The notes under the pieces are model-generated. The model was not told the origin of the DNA, did not search any database, and saw nothing but the letters and a program-made list of their open reading frames with translations. From Pseudomonadota bacterium (GTDB lineage: Bacteria; Desulfobacterota; Desulfobacteria; Desulfobacterales; Desulfobacteraceae): a stretch of 64,000 nt of DNA. Where the stretch lies: contig JAHJLV010000055.1 of the NCBI GenBank assembly GCA_018821535.1, forward strand, positions 1 through 64,000, given 5' to 3'. The position numbers were made by a program, and so were the translations under genes. This document shows, piece after piece, positions 8,911-17,725 of this stretch (position 1 is its first letter; the number at the start of each line of letters is the position of its first letter).

Positions 8911-9690
8911 TTAAAAAACAAGGGCTTTGTTTATCTGTGGAATCATCACCCGGATCTGCGGGTGGGTTTTTTTCAAGCGGTCTGTGAACGGTGAAACATC
9001 CATGGACTGGGAAATGGGCGGATAAAAATTATCATGATGATGAATAACGATAATTTTGGGTTGTAAATGCTGAACATATTTGATTCCGATATCACAGATC
9101 TTTGAATGTCCCTGAAACGGCAGCAGAAGAATATCAACCGGTGGTTCGGTTTTGATTCTTTCCAGTTCCAGGTCTGTGGAACCGGCAGTGCCGAAAAAAT
9201 GGATGATTTTATTTTCCACAAAGAAACGCCAGCTTAACACCTGGCCGCAGGGGAATGATTTTAAGCGCGGAATATCTTTGACCAGCGAAATGTTTAATCT
9301 GCGGACTGTGTTCAGGACAAGTTTTGCATCAAACTGAACATGGGTGCTGAAGAAGGCCTGGGCCTTGAAAGAGTTGAAATCCATACATTCCCGGTCTGTC
9401 TGTACGGTTTTAATCTGTTCTGGGTTTGTGTGATGCCAAATCAGGCTTTTCTTGACAGATTCAGAGCAAAGGATGCCACAATTGGATATGGCGCAAATGC
9501 CAGGCACGTCCATAATATGGTCAAAATGCCCGTGGGAAATGAATATCTGGCGGCTTTCTTTAAAATCTTCGGGTGTCAGGTCTTGAACCGGCCGGGCTGT
9601 TTTTTTTCTGGATAAAAACGGGTCAAGCAGAAAAGACTGTCCGTCTGTTTGAATTTCAAAGCCTGCAGTTCCCAGCCATTTTAATTCCAT
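8911..9690 (-). CDS. MBL-fold metal-dependent hydrolase (UlaG-like)
   Basis: A 259-residue protein of the metallo-beta-lactamase fold. It opens with MELKWLGTAGFEIQ, carries the metal site ISHGHFDHIMDV (HxHxDH) near residue 53, and has later metal ligands in FFSTHVQFDAK and IIVIHHHDNF. The layout matches the UlaG/RomA-type hydrolases acting on small molecules or phosphodiesters. No neighbour hints at a substrate. The stop lies about 120 nt downstream of the end of the promoter-side gap of the carboxyltransferase gene, so the two could be read together. Confidence 0.85.
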   Translation of the reverse strand: MELKWLGTAGFEIQTDGQSFLLDPFLSRKKTARPVQDLTPEDFKESRQIFISHGHFDHIMDVPGICAISNCGILCSESVKKSLIWHHTNPEQIKTVQTDRECMDFNSFKAQAFFSTHVQFDAKLVLNTVRRLNISLVKDIPRLKSFPCGQVLSWRFFVENKIIHFFGTAGSTDLELERIKTEPPVDILLLPFQGHSKICDIGIKYVQHLQPKIIVIHHHDNFYPPISQSMDVSPFTDRLKKTHPQIRVMIPQINKALVF

Positions 9691-9889
9691 GGATCATTCT
9701 CCAGGTTAAAAACGGTGACCATATGGTGTTCATAACAGGTTTGTTTTTTCTTTTCAATGTTTGTGTGATCAGTGTATGGTATATTCTTCAGCTGGGTTTA
9801 AATCATGGACATACAATTTATAGAAGAAAATTAATAATACATTTTTGAGATTCTGAACCTGGATCGAAAAAAAATGTTCAATTTTTTGG

Positions 9890-9919
9890 TTGACAAGCCA
9901 TGGTTTCCTATTCTATATG
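9890..9919 (+). promoter_or_regulatory. Sigma-70-type promoter for the 9926-10078 transcript
   Basis: A perfect -35 hexamer TTGACA (9890-9895) is followed after 18 nt by TATATG (9914-9919), predicting a start near 9926. It is the strongest -35 element seen in this gap. No open reading frame follows for more than 400 nt, which points to a non-coding product. Confidence 0.6.
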
Positions 9920-9925
9920 GAAACC

Positions 9926-10078
9926 CAATATTGTTAGGGAAAACTGCACTTTTAAAAAAATAGATTTAATCTGCGGCAAGAAGCCGTTTCCTAACAACGC
10001 ATAAAATTTATTGTAGAATCAAAAGCCATGAAGGCGTCTCTCCGTGAATGGAGTAAGTCGTTTTGTGGCTTTTTTTTT
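9926..10078 (+). ncRNA. Candidate small structured RNA with its own promoter and terminator
   Basis: The predicted transcript is about 153 nt. Its 5' half folds into a long stem: TTGTTAGGGAAA (9931-9942) pairs with TTTCCTAACAA (9987-9997) with one bulged G, and encloses a CGGC-AAGAA-GCCG hairpin (9974-9986). The 3' end (10021-10078) is a terminator-like hairpin, AAAGCCA...TGGCTTT with an inner CTCC...GGAG stem, followed by nine T. It contains no coding frame and does not match any riboswitch, 6S, SRP or tmRNA signature I know. It could be a free small RNA or a premature-terminated leader of the TonB receptor gene 300 nt downstream. Confidence 0.55.
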
Positions 10079-10160
10079 GGGGGTGAAATTTAGGATAATA
10101 GGAGAAAATTAAAAATACTTAAAAAAGCAGCGTTAAAAAACAATTAAACAGTTTAGGTCA

Positions 10161-10267
10161 GGAAAGGCAGCTGCAACCGACAAAAGTAACTGCCGCCTTT
10201 CCCGGTAAGCCCCTTGCCTTGTCAGGAAGGATGCTTGATGGTTTAATATCATCAAATCATCCTTCCT
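10161..10267 (+). promoter_or_regulatory. Two hairpins in the TonB receptor upstream region
   Basis: The first hairpin pairs GGAAAGGC (10161-10168) with GCCTTTCC (10195-10202). The second pairs AGGAAGGATG (10224-10233) with CATCCTTCCT (10258-10267), and inside it TTGATG with CATCAA (10235-10255). The second has no T tract, so it is not a classical terminator. The rest of the gap 10079-10384 is AT-rich. A metal- or cofactor-responsive leader is possible given the receptor downstream, but I could not fit a known riboswitch. Confidence 0.45.
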
Positions 10268-10384
10268 TCAAGTTCTTTCCAGTATCTGAAATCTTACCAA
10301 AAATCAGGATCACTGAAAAATCAGACATAATGGCATTATCCGGGCTGTCTTTGACCACATAATTACTAAAAAGGATGAAAAAGG

Positions 10385-12370
10385 ATGAAAAAAAAATCGA
10401 ACCGCATGATTATTTGGACTATTGTTGTCCTATTTGTATTTAGTTATTCCGGCAGTGTAATGAGTGAAGAAAAAAAGGCCTATAATTTAGGAGACATCAC
10501 TGTTACCGCTGCAAAGTTTGAAACGAGCATTGAAAAATCACCGACGAACCTTGATGTCATTACTCGCGAAGATATAGAAAGGATGCCTGAGGCAACCAAT
10601 ATCAATGAATTGCTGAGGCAGGTACCGGGTTTGTATGTTCCGCAATATCAATCTGGAGTGGCCAACGACGGACTATATAGCTCAAGAGGTTCTGAACCCT
10701 CGACTTGGGGCCTTCGCTTCTTGGTCAACGGGATAGAATTCAATAAAGGTAACGGTTACACTGTGCCCACAAGAATCCCGATAAACGATATCGAACGGAT
10801 GGAAATCATTAAAACCGCATCTGCTGAATATGGAGACCAGGCAGTCGGTGGCGTTATTAACGTCGTGACTCGAGTTTCTCCCAAACCATTGGAGGCAAAG
10901 GCAGGATTTTCATATGGTAGTTTTGATTATACAAATTATTTTGGTGTAATCAACGGTAGCAATGACCGTTGGGAATACTTTATGGATTTTTCTTTTTCAC
11001 AGACTGATGGTTATCAAGACAATGTTTTCTATGATCCGGCGAATTTTTACACACGTTTTGCATACAAACCTGATGATACCATGAAATTGGAATTCCATGG
11101 GTCGCATATGGCCTCAAAAGGTTCGTGGCCTAAAAAACTTACCCAGGTTCAGTTTGATGCAGACTCGAGTCAAAATCCAGGCAAGTCAGACACTTTTGAA
11201 AACGATTATAATTTAGCTGCTTTAGTCTTAAAAAAGAAAATTGGAGACGATGAACTGCAAATAAAACTAACCGGAAAAGACGAATGGGTTACCATGAATT
11301 ATGGTTCTGACTTTGAATTTGACGAGTGGGAGATTATCCCGGCAATCACATATGCGTTAAAGCATGAAATAGCCGGGATGGGCAATACGGTTCTTTTCGG
11401 AGGAGAGTACCGTAAACATGAAATTATTAACCAAATGTTCACTGTTTTAAATGGTGTCCGTCAAACCAAGACTAAAGACACCCTTCGAGAAGATATTTCA
11501 TACGCAGCTTATATCATTGATGAATTGTCTGTTACAGATGCATTGACGGTATCTTTTGGTGCGAGATTTGATTCTTATGAACAGAATCAAACGGGGAGAG
11601 TCAATGTTGCAAATACTGTAGGGCAATCAGATGAGGCAATCAGCCCAAAATTGGGAGCAACGTATACGATTAACAATGCATTAAATGTTTTTGCAGGCTT
11701 CAACAGCGGTTTTAAAAGTCCTGCTCGTGTTCCAGGGGCTGCATATTCATCCGGTTTGGATCCAGAGGAGGTCCGTTCTTATGAAGTTGGATTTAGAGGG
11801 AGTCCGCTCCCATGGTTGAATTACAATACAGCCCTGTTCCTGAACCAATATAAAAACAAATGGATCAGAACAGGACCAAACCCGACAGATCCTTACACAA
11901 ACGCAGGAGAAACTGAGGCAAAAGGTATTGAGCTATCGTTGAATCTTTCTTTTAATTCAGGTTTGTACTCCAGCATCAGCTATACATATCAAGAATCAAA
12001 ATATGAGGATTTTATAGACTCGGGCGTTAATTACAATGGAAATTGGCTTGCAAATATTCCGGAACAGCTTATTGGGTTGACGGCAGGCTATAATCATTCT
12101 GCATTCGGACAAATTTCTTTGACGGCAGATTACATAGGAGATCGCTATTTTAATCAGACAAACACACTAAAGGGGAATGATTATTGGGTTTTTGGTGCTA
12201 AATACAAAAAAACATTTGACCAATGGAATCCTGCGTTTTCTTTTTTTGTAAATGCAAAAAATCTTGGTGACGAGGCGGCTGTTGTATATGGATCAGGAAC
12301 CCCTGGCTCCGAAAGCCTTGTGCCGGTCTATGGCAGATCTGTCACAGCTGGGATTGAGTTTCTTTTTTAA
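10385..12370 (+). CDS. TonB-dependent outer-membrane receptor
   Basis: This 661-residue protein has a signal peptide (about residues 1-27), a plug domain with a TonB-box-like start (YNLGDITVTA), DVITREDIERMPEATNINEL, and PINDIERMEIIKTASAEYG followed by GGVINVVTR. A 22-strand barrel follows, ending in the C-terminal Phe (GIEFLF) required by the outer-membrane assembly machinery. It would import a metal chelate or cofactor using TonB energy. The DUF4198 gene downstream favours a metal such as nickel or cobalt. The start used here follows a tandem AAAAAGGATG repeat; the first copy acts as ribosome binding site and also opens a 22-codon overlapping frame from 10375. Base composition is clearly more AT-rich than the genes on either side. 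Confidence 0.92.
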   Translation: MKKKSNRMIIWTIVVLFVFSYSGSVMSEEKKAYNLGDITVTAAKFETSIEKSPTNLDVITREDIERMPEATNINELLRQVPGLYVPQYQSGVANDGLYSSRGSEPSTWGLRFLVNGIEFNKGNGYTVPTRIPINDIERMEIIKTASAEYGDQAVGGVINVVTRVSPKPLEAKAGFSYGSFDYTNYFGVINGSNDRWEYFMDFSFSQTDGYQDNVFYDPANFYTRFAYKPDDTMKLEFHGSHMASKGSWPKKLTQVQFDADSSQNPGKSDTFENDYNLAALVLKKKIGDDELQIKLTGKDEWVTMNYGSDFEFDEWEIIPAITYALKHEIAGMGNTVLFGGEYRKHEIINQMFTVLNGVRQTKTKDTLREDISYAAYIIDELSVTDALTVSFGARFDSYEQNQTGRVNVANTVGQSDEAISPKLGATYTINNALNVFAGFNSGFKSPARVPGAAYSSGLDPEEVRSYEVGFRGSPLPWLNYNTALFLNQYKNKWIRTGPNPTDPYTNAGETEAKGIELSLNLSFNSGLYSSISYTYQESKYEDFIDSGVNYNGNWLANIPEQLIGLTAGYNHSAFGQISLTADYIGDRYFNQTNTLKGNDYWVFGAKYKKTFDQWNPAFSFFVNAKNLGDEAAVVYGSGTPGSESLVPVYGRSVTAGIEFLF

Positions 12371-12409
12371 TCATTTTGACAATAATCTTTAAAAGGAAAA
12401 TTAAATATT

Positions 12410-13177
12410 ATGAGAACTAATAATTGCCTTTTTCACTTGGCACCAAATACAAAAATTGTTTCCGCTCTGGTCTTCTTTTTTCTTCTTGTTTCATCCTGCA
12501 TAACGCCTCTGTACGCTCATAATCTGTGGATTATAGGTGATACCGATAAAAATGGGGACGGAACAGTCCATCTGTACTTTGCACATCATGTTGGTCCTAG
12601 TGATGGAAATTACCTTGAGCCAATTGCCAAGAGAGGGAAAACATGGCTACAGACTATAAATGTGGAGCCAAACCAAATAAAATTAAATGAGGCGACAGAA
12701 AACGGATTAAAATATCTAAAGGGGAATATAGGAGAAATACAAGCACCATTCGCACTGGATCACAGCAGTTTGTATGGCATCTATCATGGCCGGCTTGATT
12801 TTTTTTATGGCCGATATATCCAAGTAAATAAAGCTGAAGAACTTTCCGGTTTGGCAGAGTCACATCACCTGCCTTTTCAAATCGTACCTGTTGGGATAGA
12901 AAAAGGGCTTTTGCTCCGAGTGATGTTTTTTTCAAATCCTTATCCACGGTCAGAAGTGATACTTTTGGCCTCTGACGGTACTGAAAAAAAATTTAATACA
13001 AATCAAAAAGGAGAAGTTATAATACCTATTAATAAAAGCGGGACTTATCATTTCTGCGCATACGCGTTCGAACATGATGCTGCAGGTGTCTTCGAATACG
13101 AAGCGTTCAAAGGGATAATGTATGGATCAACATTGACGATTAATTTTTCAAATGACGCTAAAAAAGAACCTAAATGA
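12410..13177 (+). CDS. DUF4198 periplasmic protein, probably metal-uptake related
   Basis: A 255-residue protein with a hydrophobic signal segment (VSALVFFFLLVSSCI) and the family start AHNLWIIGD directly after it. HLYFAHHVGPSDGN and a C-terminal beta-sandwich part (KSGTYHFCAYAFEHDAAGVF) are typical of DUF4198, a family found beside nickel and cobalt transport genes. The cysteine at about residue 30 could also be a lipidation site, but a lipobox is not clear. It lies 39 nt after the receptor gene and is surely cotranscribed. Like the receptor it is AT-rich. Confidence 0.8.
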   Translation: MRTNNCLFHLAPNTKIVSALVFFFLLVSSCITPLYAHNLWIIGDTDKNGDGTVHLYFAHHVGPSDGNYLEPIAKRGKTWLQTINVEPNQIKLNEATENGLKYLKGNIGEIQAPFALDHSSLYGIYHGRLDFFYGRYIQVNKAEELSGLAESHHLPFQIVPVGIEKGLLLRVMFFSNPYPRSEVILLASDGTEKKFNTNQKGEVIIPINKSGTYHFCAYAFEHDAAGVFEYEAFKGIMYGSTLTINFSNDAKKEPK

Positions 13178-13301
13178 ATCATCAAAACTATCAAGGTTGC
13201 TGAAGAGTCTGGCATATAGACGGGAATTAAGCTATTCCTGTAAAGACTGCGGAAGGCTGTCTGTTTCTGATGAGAAGCTGTGTAAGCCTGAAGAAATTTA
13301 A
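13152..13301 (+). CDS. 49-residue Cys-rich microprotein overlapping the DUF4198 gene
   Basis: An open frame starting inside the last codons of the DUF4198 gene (26-nt overlap, frame +1) encodes 49 residues. The N-terminal half is basic (KNLNESSKLSRLLKSLAYRR). The C-terminal half reads SYSCKDCGRLSVSDEKLCKP, a C-x2-C-x10-C pattern like a small zinc ribbon. No ribosome binding site is visible, so translation would depend on coupling with the upstream gene. It ends 23 nt before a terminator, so it lies inside the operon transcript. I do not recognise the family. It may be real or a chance frame; the cysteine pattern favours a real gene. Confidence 0.5.
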   Translation: MTLKKNLNESSKLSRLLKSLAYRRELSYSCKDCGRLSVSDEKLCKPEEI

Positions 13302-13323
13302 CGCTGAATAAAACATTGATATG

Positions 13324-13366
13324 AAAAAGGGTTTTTCGTTTCAGTATCGAGAAAAGCCCTTTTTTA
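13324..13366 (+). terminator. Terminator after the TonB receptor operon
   Basis: AAAAAGGG...TTTTCG pairs with CGAGAAAAGCCCTTTTT around a 9-nt loop, and the stem runs into a T tract. It closes the receptor, DUF4198 and microprotein unit. Confidence 0.85.
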
Positions 13367-13503
13367 TTAAAAATGATGTAAAAAAACATTAAATTTTTGC
13401 TTAAATTTTCCAAAAGAGTTGATTTATATGCAATAAATAACTATACAGGTCTCAGAGTTCAGTAAAGATTTATTAATTTTTTTAATGAGTTATTGTTGTT
13501 TTT

Positions 13504-15639
13504 TTGAATATGGTGAAAAAAAATATATTTGAAAAACTAAAACAGTCCGAAAATATTCCTCAACTGCCCCAGGTGATGTTGCGGCTTGTGAAGGCCTGCA
13601 GCAGTGAAAAAACCAGTATTGATGAGCTTACCCGCATTATATCCGCAGACCCTTCTTTAACTTCCCGGCTGATACAGATTATCAGTTCTCCGTATATTAA
13701 CCTTCCCAAAGAAGTGAACAGTATCAAGACCGCCGTGGTCTATCTGGGAATGGATACCATACGCAATATTGCAATCAGTACTTCGGCCATGCGGTTTTTC
13801 AGTATTTCAAAGCTTTTGCCGGAATTTGACCTGGCAGGGTTCTGGTATCATTCTTACAAATGCGGTGTGATTGCAAGACAGATTGCCCGGGAAAATGACC
13901 TGTCCAATCCGGATGAATTTTTTCTGGCAGGCCTGCTTCATGATATCGGCCGGTTGATACTGATCCAGAATTTTCCACAGGAGTATGAGCCTATTCTTAA
14001 GGAGAATATCCGGGAAGATCAGATTCTTTCTGCTGAGATGAAAGCCTTTGGCACAGACACCCCACGTGTAAGTGCCTGGCTTTTTGGCCAGTGGAATTTA
14101 AACCCCCTGATTGCGGATGCGGTTTTGTATATCAACGAGGAGAAGGATCAGGTTGAAGGGGCGCTTTCCCATGTAAAAGAACTGTATATCTCCAATATTC
14201 TGGCCCAATCCAATGCCCTTGGGAAAATAGAGAATATAATCTCTCTTACAGATATTCCCCAGTACAGGCTTGAACAGATTGCCGCCGAAGCAGAGGATGA
14301 CGTTTCCCAGATGGCCAAAAGTATGGGCATCAATATGGAAAATATCGCAGATGAGGAAACAGAGAAATCTTTAACCTCTGAGATAAAGGATTTTTCTTTA
14401 TTTTACGGGACATTGCAGAGCCTTTTAAAGGCCAGGGATGTGGATGCGGTTTTAAATGCCGCACAAAACGGGCTTAAAATAATTTTTAATATTTCCCGGG
14501 TTTTTTATTTTCTCCTGGATGAGAAAAAAAATATTTTAACCGGGTTTTGTGCAGCCAGTGATAAATCCCATAAAATCATAAAAAGTATTGCCCTGCCCAT
14601 GTCAAATACATCCAGCCTTCTGGTGAAATGCGTAAAAGAGCAAACGGTTCAAAATACACTGGAAATTGATCCGGACACCCGGTTTGCCATATCAGACATC
14701 CAGATCGCCCGTCTGATCAAGGAAGACGGACTGTATTGTGTTCCGGTGGTTTCAGCAGACCTGGCGTTTGGTGTCATGGCCCTGGGAGTGGATAAAGAAA
14801 AAGCAACGCTCCTTGATGATAACAGGGGTCTTGTTGATCTTTTTTCAAAACAGATGGGAATCTGTATTCAGGGAATCCGTTTTCACAGTGAATATGCTCA
14901 GGATATTCATGAAAAGAAAATGGAGGCGTATTCAACACTCACCGATAAAGTCATTCATGAAGTGAACAATCCGCTGGCCATTATCAAAAATTATATTGAG
15001 ACCCTGAGACTGAAACTGCCGGACCGCCATCCTGCTCAGGATGAACTGGTAGTTATCGGGGAGGAAATGAACCGGGTATCAGAGCTTTTAGACAGGCTCA
15101 AAAGTTTTTCAAGCCCTAAAATAGGCGGATTTGAACCGGTGGATATCAATCAGCTGTGTCAGAGCATTCTTGATATTTTAAAAAAATCCATTCTTCTGCC
15201 CAAACAGATTGAAGCCACCATCAGTATAGACCCTGAAATTCCGCATATTAAAACTGACCGGAACGGAATCAAGCAGATTTTTATCAATCTGGTGAAAAAC
15301 GCATCGGAAGCCATGGAAACCGGAGGCAGGATTTGTGTTTCCACAAAGTTTTTGCCCCAGTCGGCAAAGATTATGATTGATGAGAAAAAACGGATTCCGG
15401 GAAGTGTTGAAATTGTTGTTGCAGACAATGGGCCGGGAATTGATGAAACCATCAGAAAAACAGTGTTTGATCCTTATGTTACAACCAAAAAGGGGGGAAC
15501 AAATTCCGGTCTGGGGCTTTCCATTGTTCACTCCATTGTCCGGGATCTGAATGGAAAAATCAGGTGTGAGAGCAAACCGGGAAAAGGAACCCGCTTCATT
15601 ATCACCCTGCCGGTCAGTTCGTCAAAAAACAGGCAATAA
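13504..15639 (+). CDS. HDOD-GAF sensor histidine kinase
   Basis: The 711-residue protein joins an HDOD domain (about residues 15-215, with LPQVMLRLV and a conserved LAGLLHDIG), a GAF domain (about 300-460) and a complete kinase core. The phospho-acceptor is His485 in IHEVNNPLAII. The N box is INLVKNASEAM, and the ATP site is VVADNGPGID followed by NSGLGLSIVHSI. It has no membrane segment, so it senses a cytoplasmic signal. No response regulator lies next to it. It is the first gene of a seven-gene operon that ends at 25513. The start is either the TTG at 13504 or the ATG two codons later; neither has a good ribosome binding site. Confidence 0.9.
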   Translation: MNMVKKNIFEKLKQSENIPQLPQVMLRLVKACSSEKTSIDELTRIISADPSLTSRLIQIISSPYINLPKEVNSIKTAVVYLGMDTIRNIAISTSAMRFFSISKLLPEFDLAGFWYHSYKCGVIARQIARENDLSNPDEFFLAGLLHDIGRLILIQNFPQEYEPILKENIREDQILSAEMKAFGTDTPRVSAWLFGQWNLNPLIADAVLYINEEKDQVEGALSHVKELYISNILAQSNALGKIENIISLTDIPQYRLEQIAAEAEDDVSQMAKSMGINMENIADEETEKSLTSEIKDFSLFYGTLQSLLKARDVDAVLNAAQNGLKIIFNISRVFYFLLDEKKNILTGFCAASDKSHKIIKSIALPMSNTSSLLVKCVKEQTVQNTLEIDPDTRFAISDIQIARLIKEDGLYCVPVVSADLAFGVMALGVDKEKATLLDDNRGLVDLFSKQMGICIQGIRFHSEYAQDIHEKKMEAYSTLTDKVIHEVNNPLAIIKNYIETLRLKLPDRHPAQDELVVIGEEMNRVSELLDRLKSFSSPKIGGFEPVDINQLCQSILDILKKSILLPKQIEATISIDPEIPHIKTDRNGIKQIFINLVKNASEAMETGGRICVSTKFLPQSAKIMIDEKKRIPGSVEIVVADNGPGIDETIRKTVFDPYVTTKKGGTNSGLGLSIVHSIVRDLNGKIRCESKPGKGTRFIITLPVSSSKNRQ

Positions 15640-15656
15640 AAGGAAGGAGCATCCAG

Positions 15657-16643
15657 GTGCATCAATCCGGCAATAGAATCCAGAAACTGGTTGAACCGCT
15701 GAAAACAGGAGAGCTGCTTGCCAAAGAAGGGTTTATCAGCCTGGATGACATTGAAACAGCGCTTTCCATTCAAAAAAAACGCATCCAGTCCATGAGCACA
15801 AAAAAAAATCGGTTTCTGGGAATGATTTTATGTGACCTGAACCTGATTACCCCGGTGGATAACTTTTATGTTCTGTACAAATATAATAAAATACAGACCT
15901 TGCAGTCTGTGCTGGTTTCAGAAAATAAAATATCAAGACAGGCACTTGAACACCATTGCGTCCTGTCCCGGGAAAAAAACATTCCACTGATCAGTTATCT
16001 TTTGAAAACCGGTCTGATATCAACCCAGGATATGCAGCAGATTCTGTTTGATCTGTTTCATGTTCCGCTCCGGTCACTGCGTGATTTTGTTTTTAATGAA
16101 AAGGATAGGCAGCTGCTGGTAAGGGTGCTGGATAAGCAAAAGTCCCGCGAAAACAGAATTGTCCCGCTGGGGATGAAGGACAACACCCTGCTGTTCGGTA
16201 TTACAGATCCGGAAAATATGGTGTTTATTCATCATTTGAACGAAAAATTTCCCCAGTACCGGTTTAAGGTGGTGTTTATTCCGCACTGGGGATTCGGTCA
16301 GATAAGCAGAATAATATATTCATACCATTCAGAATCAGAACCAGAAATAGAACCGGAACATCTTAAAGACAGGTCTTTAGATCTTTCCTTTCTGCTCAAA
16401 TTTAAAACATCCATCACAGACCCTGACTTGGAAAAAGATGCCATACAAACCCTTTATCATCGGTATGAGCAGTTGCATCATCTGGCAGGCCAGCAGAAAA
16501 AAGAGAACCGCCAGGATGATTTTAACCAGTTCATTCATCTGGTTCATAAAAAAATCACCCGGGAATATAAAAGCTGCAGCATAGAATTTTCATTGAAAAA
16601 AGAAGATAACGGTGTGAAGATTATCGCATTCCCTAAACGTTAG
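15657..16643 (+). CDS. Stand-alone MshEN/GspE N-terminal-like protein
   Basis: This 328-residue protein resembles the N-terminal region of type II secretion and type IV pilus ATPases (MshEN fold, known to bind c-di-GMP in some members). Repeated helical units such as LLAKEGFISLDDIETAL and LISTQDMQQILFDLF are followed by RIVPLGMKDNTLLFGITDPEN, the usual VP(L)..LLVAMADP-like segment. There is no ATPase domain, so it is not a pilus motor. It may act as a regulatory or scaffold subunit. The GTG start follows AAAGGAAGGAGC at a good distance. It sits 17 nt after the kinase gene and 11 nt before the MinD-like gene. Confidence 0.7.
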   Translation: MHQSGNRIQKLVEPLKTGELLAKEGFISLDDIETALSIQKKRIQSMSTKKNRFLGMILCDLNLITPVDNFYVLYKYNKIQTLQSVLVSENKISRQALEHHCVLSREKNIPLISYLLKTGLISTQDMQQILFDLFHVPLRSLRDFVFNEKDRQLLVRVLDKQKSRENRIVPLGMKDNTLLFGITDPENMVFIHHLNEKFPQYRFKVVFIPHWGFGQISRIIYSYHSESEPEIEPEHLKDRSLDLSFLLKFKTSITDPDLEKDAIQTLYHRYEQLHHLAGQQKKENRQDDFNQFIHLVHKKITREYKSCSIEFSLKKEDNGVKIIAFPKR

Positions 16644-16654
16644 GAATTTTTATT

Positions 16655-17707
16655 ATGGCAAGAATTATCACAGTAACCAGTGGAAAAGGCGGCGTGGGGA
16701 AAACCAGTATCAGCCTTAACCTGTCATTGGCCCTGGCATCCCAGGGGTTTAAAGTCTGTCTGTTTGATGCGGATCTCGGGCTGGCCAATGTAAATATCCT
16801 TACAGGCATCTACCCTAAAAAAGATCTTGGCCATGTCATTTCCGGACAGTTTAATTTAAACGAAGTCATTATAAGAGACTATCAGGGAATTGATATTATC
16901 CCGGGAAGTTCAGGAATTCAAAAGATTGCAGACCTTACCCGGACGGAAACCGGTACGCTGATCAGCGCATTTTTAGATCTGGACGAATACGATTATTTTA
17001 TATTTGACACCTCAGCCGGTATTTCTTCCCAGGTCTTGTCATTCTGCATGGCTTCCCATGAAATCGTTCTTGTGGCGACATGCGAACCGACGTCTTTGAC
17101 AGATGCCTATTCCATGCTCAAAGTATTGTCCAGATACGGATATGACAGCCCCATCCGGGTGATTATCAATCAGGTGACATCCGGCAAGGCAGCAAAAAAA
17201 GCCTATGCCCACTTAAAAACAACAGTAAACCGGTTTCTTGATGTAAGGATTGTTCCTCTGGGTATTGTGGCTTCGGATAAAAATGTTCAGGCTGCAGTGA
17301 TATCCCAGACGCCTTTCTGGATGTTGTTTCCGGACACCGTCGCCTCAAAGTGCATAAAAAATATTTGTGAAAAACTGGTTTTTAATGCGGTGTCATCCGG
17401 CGATATGCAGCTGGAATTATTCTGGGACAAATGTTTGCGCTTCCTTGAAAAACACCGAAGGCCGGAAGATTTCCTGGAAAAAGACCCGGCCCAGCCGTCC
17501 GGGGACAAAACTGCAGAAGACCTGCAGATAAAAACAGCGCTTTCTCAGATGGAGTCAAAACTGTCCCTGCTTATGGAAGAGGTGAAACAGATAAAAATGA
17601 TGCTTCAACACCCGAAGAACATTTCCCCGGAAACCCCGTCCCCGCCCCCTGAGCCCAGGGAAATATCCATTGATTTTGAAGCCTGGATGGAAAAAAAATA
17701 TAAATAG
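16655..17707 (+). CDS. MinD/ParA-family ATPase, FlhG-like
   Basis: A 350-residue deviant Walker ATPase. It has the signature VTSGKGGVGKTSISLNL with both lysines, the switch region LFDADLGLANVN, and the FDTSAGISSQVLSF segment. It is closest in layout to FlhG/FleN, the MinD relatives that set flagellar number or pole position. The C-terminal 90 residues add a coiled-coil-like, proline-rich tail ending FEAWMEKKYK. No flagellar gene is nearby. In this operon it lies between the MshEN-like protein and the dikinase-like protein, so it may position or control one of these rather than flagella. Confidence 0.85.
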   Translation: MARIITVTSGKGGVGKTSISLNLSLALASQGFKVCLFDADLGLANVNILTGIYPKKDLGHVISGQFNLNEVIIRDYQGIDIIPGSSGIQKIADLTRTETGTLISAFLDLDEYDYFIFDTSAGISSQVLSFCMASHEIVLVATCEPTSLTDAYSMLKVLSRYGYDSPIRVIINQVTSGKAAKKAYAHLKTTVNRFLDVRIVPLGIVASDKNVQAAVISQTPFWMLFPDTVASKCIKNICEKLVFNAVSSGDMQLELFWDKCLRFLEKHRRPEDFLEKDPAQPSGDKTAEDLQIKTALSQMESKLSLLMEEVKQIKMMLQHPKNISPETPSPPPEPREISIDFEAWMEKKYK

Positions 17708-17725
17708 CCCAAAAAAGGACAATCC

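Noticed and set aside
10150..10270. Cobalamin riboswitch upstream of the TonB receptor
   Set aside because: Receptor context and a GCTGCAACC-like stretch suggested it, but the conserved core and B12 box could not be aligned.
10375..10443. 22-codon frame overlapping the TonB receptor start (MKKDEKK... with YCCPIC)
   Set aside because: It arises from a tandem AAAAAGGATG repeat; it has no separate ribosome binding site, so a leader peptide role is not supported.
15657..16643. Type IV pilus or secretion ATPase
   Set aside because: Only the N-terminal regulatory type of domain is present; no Walker motifs.
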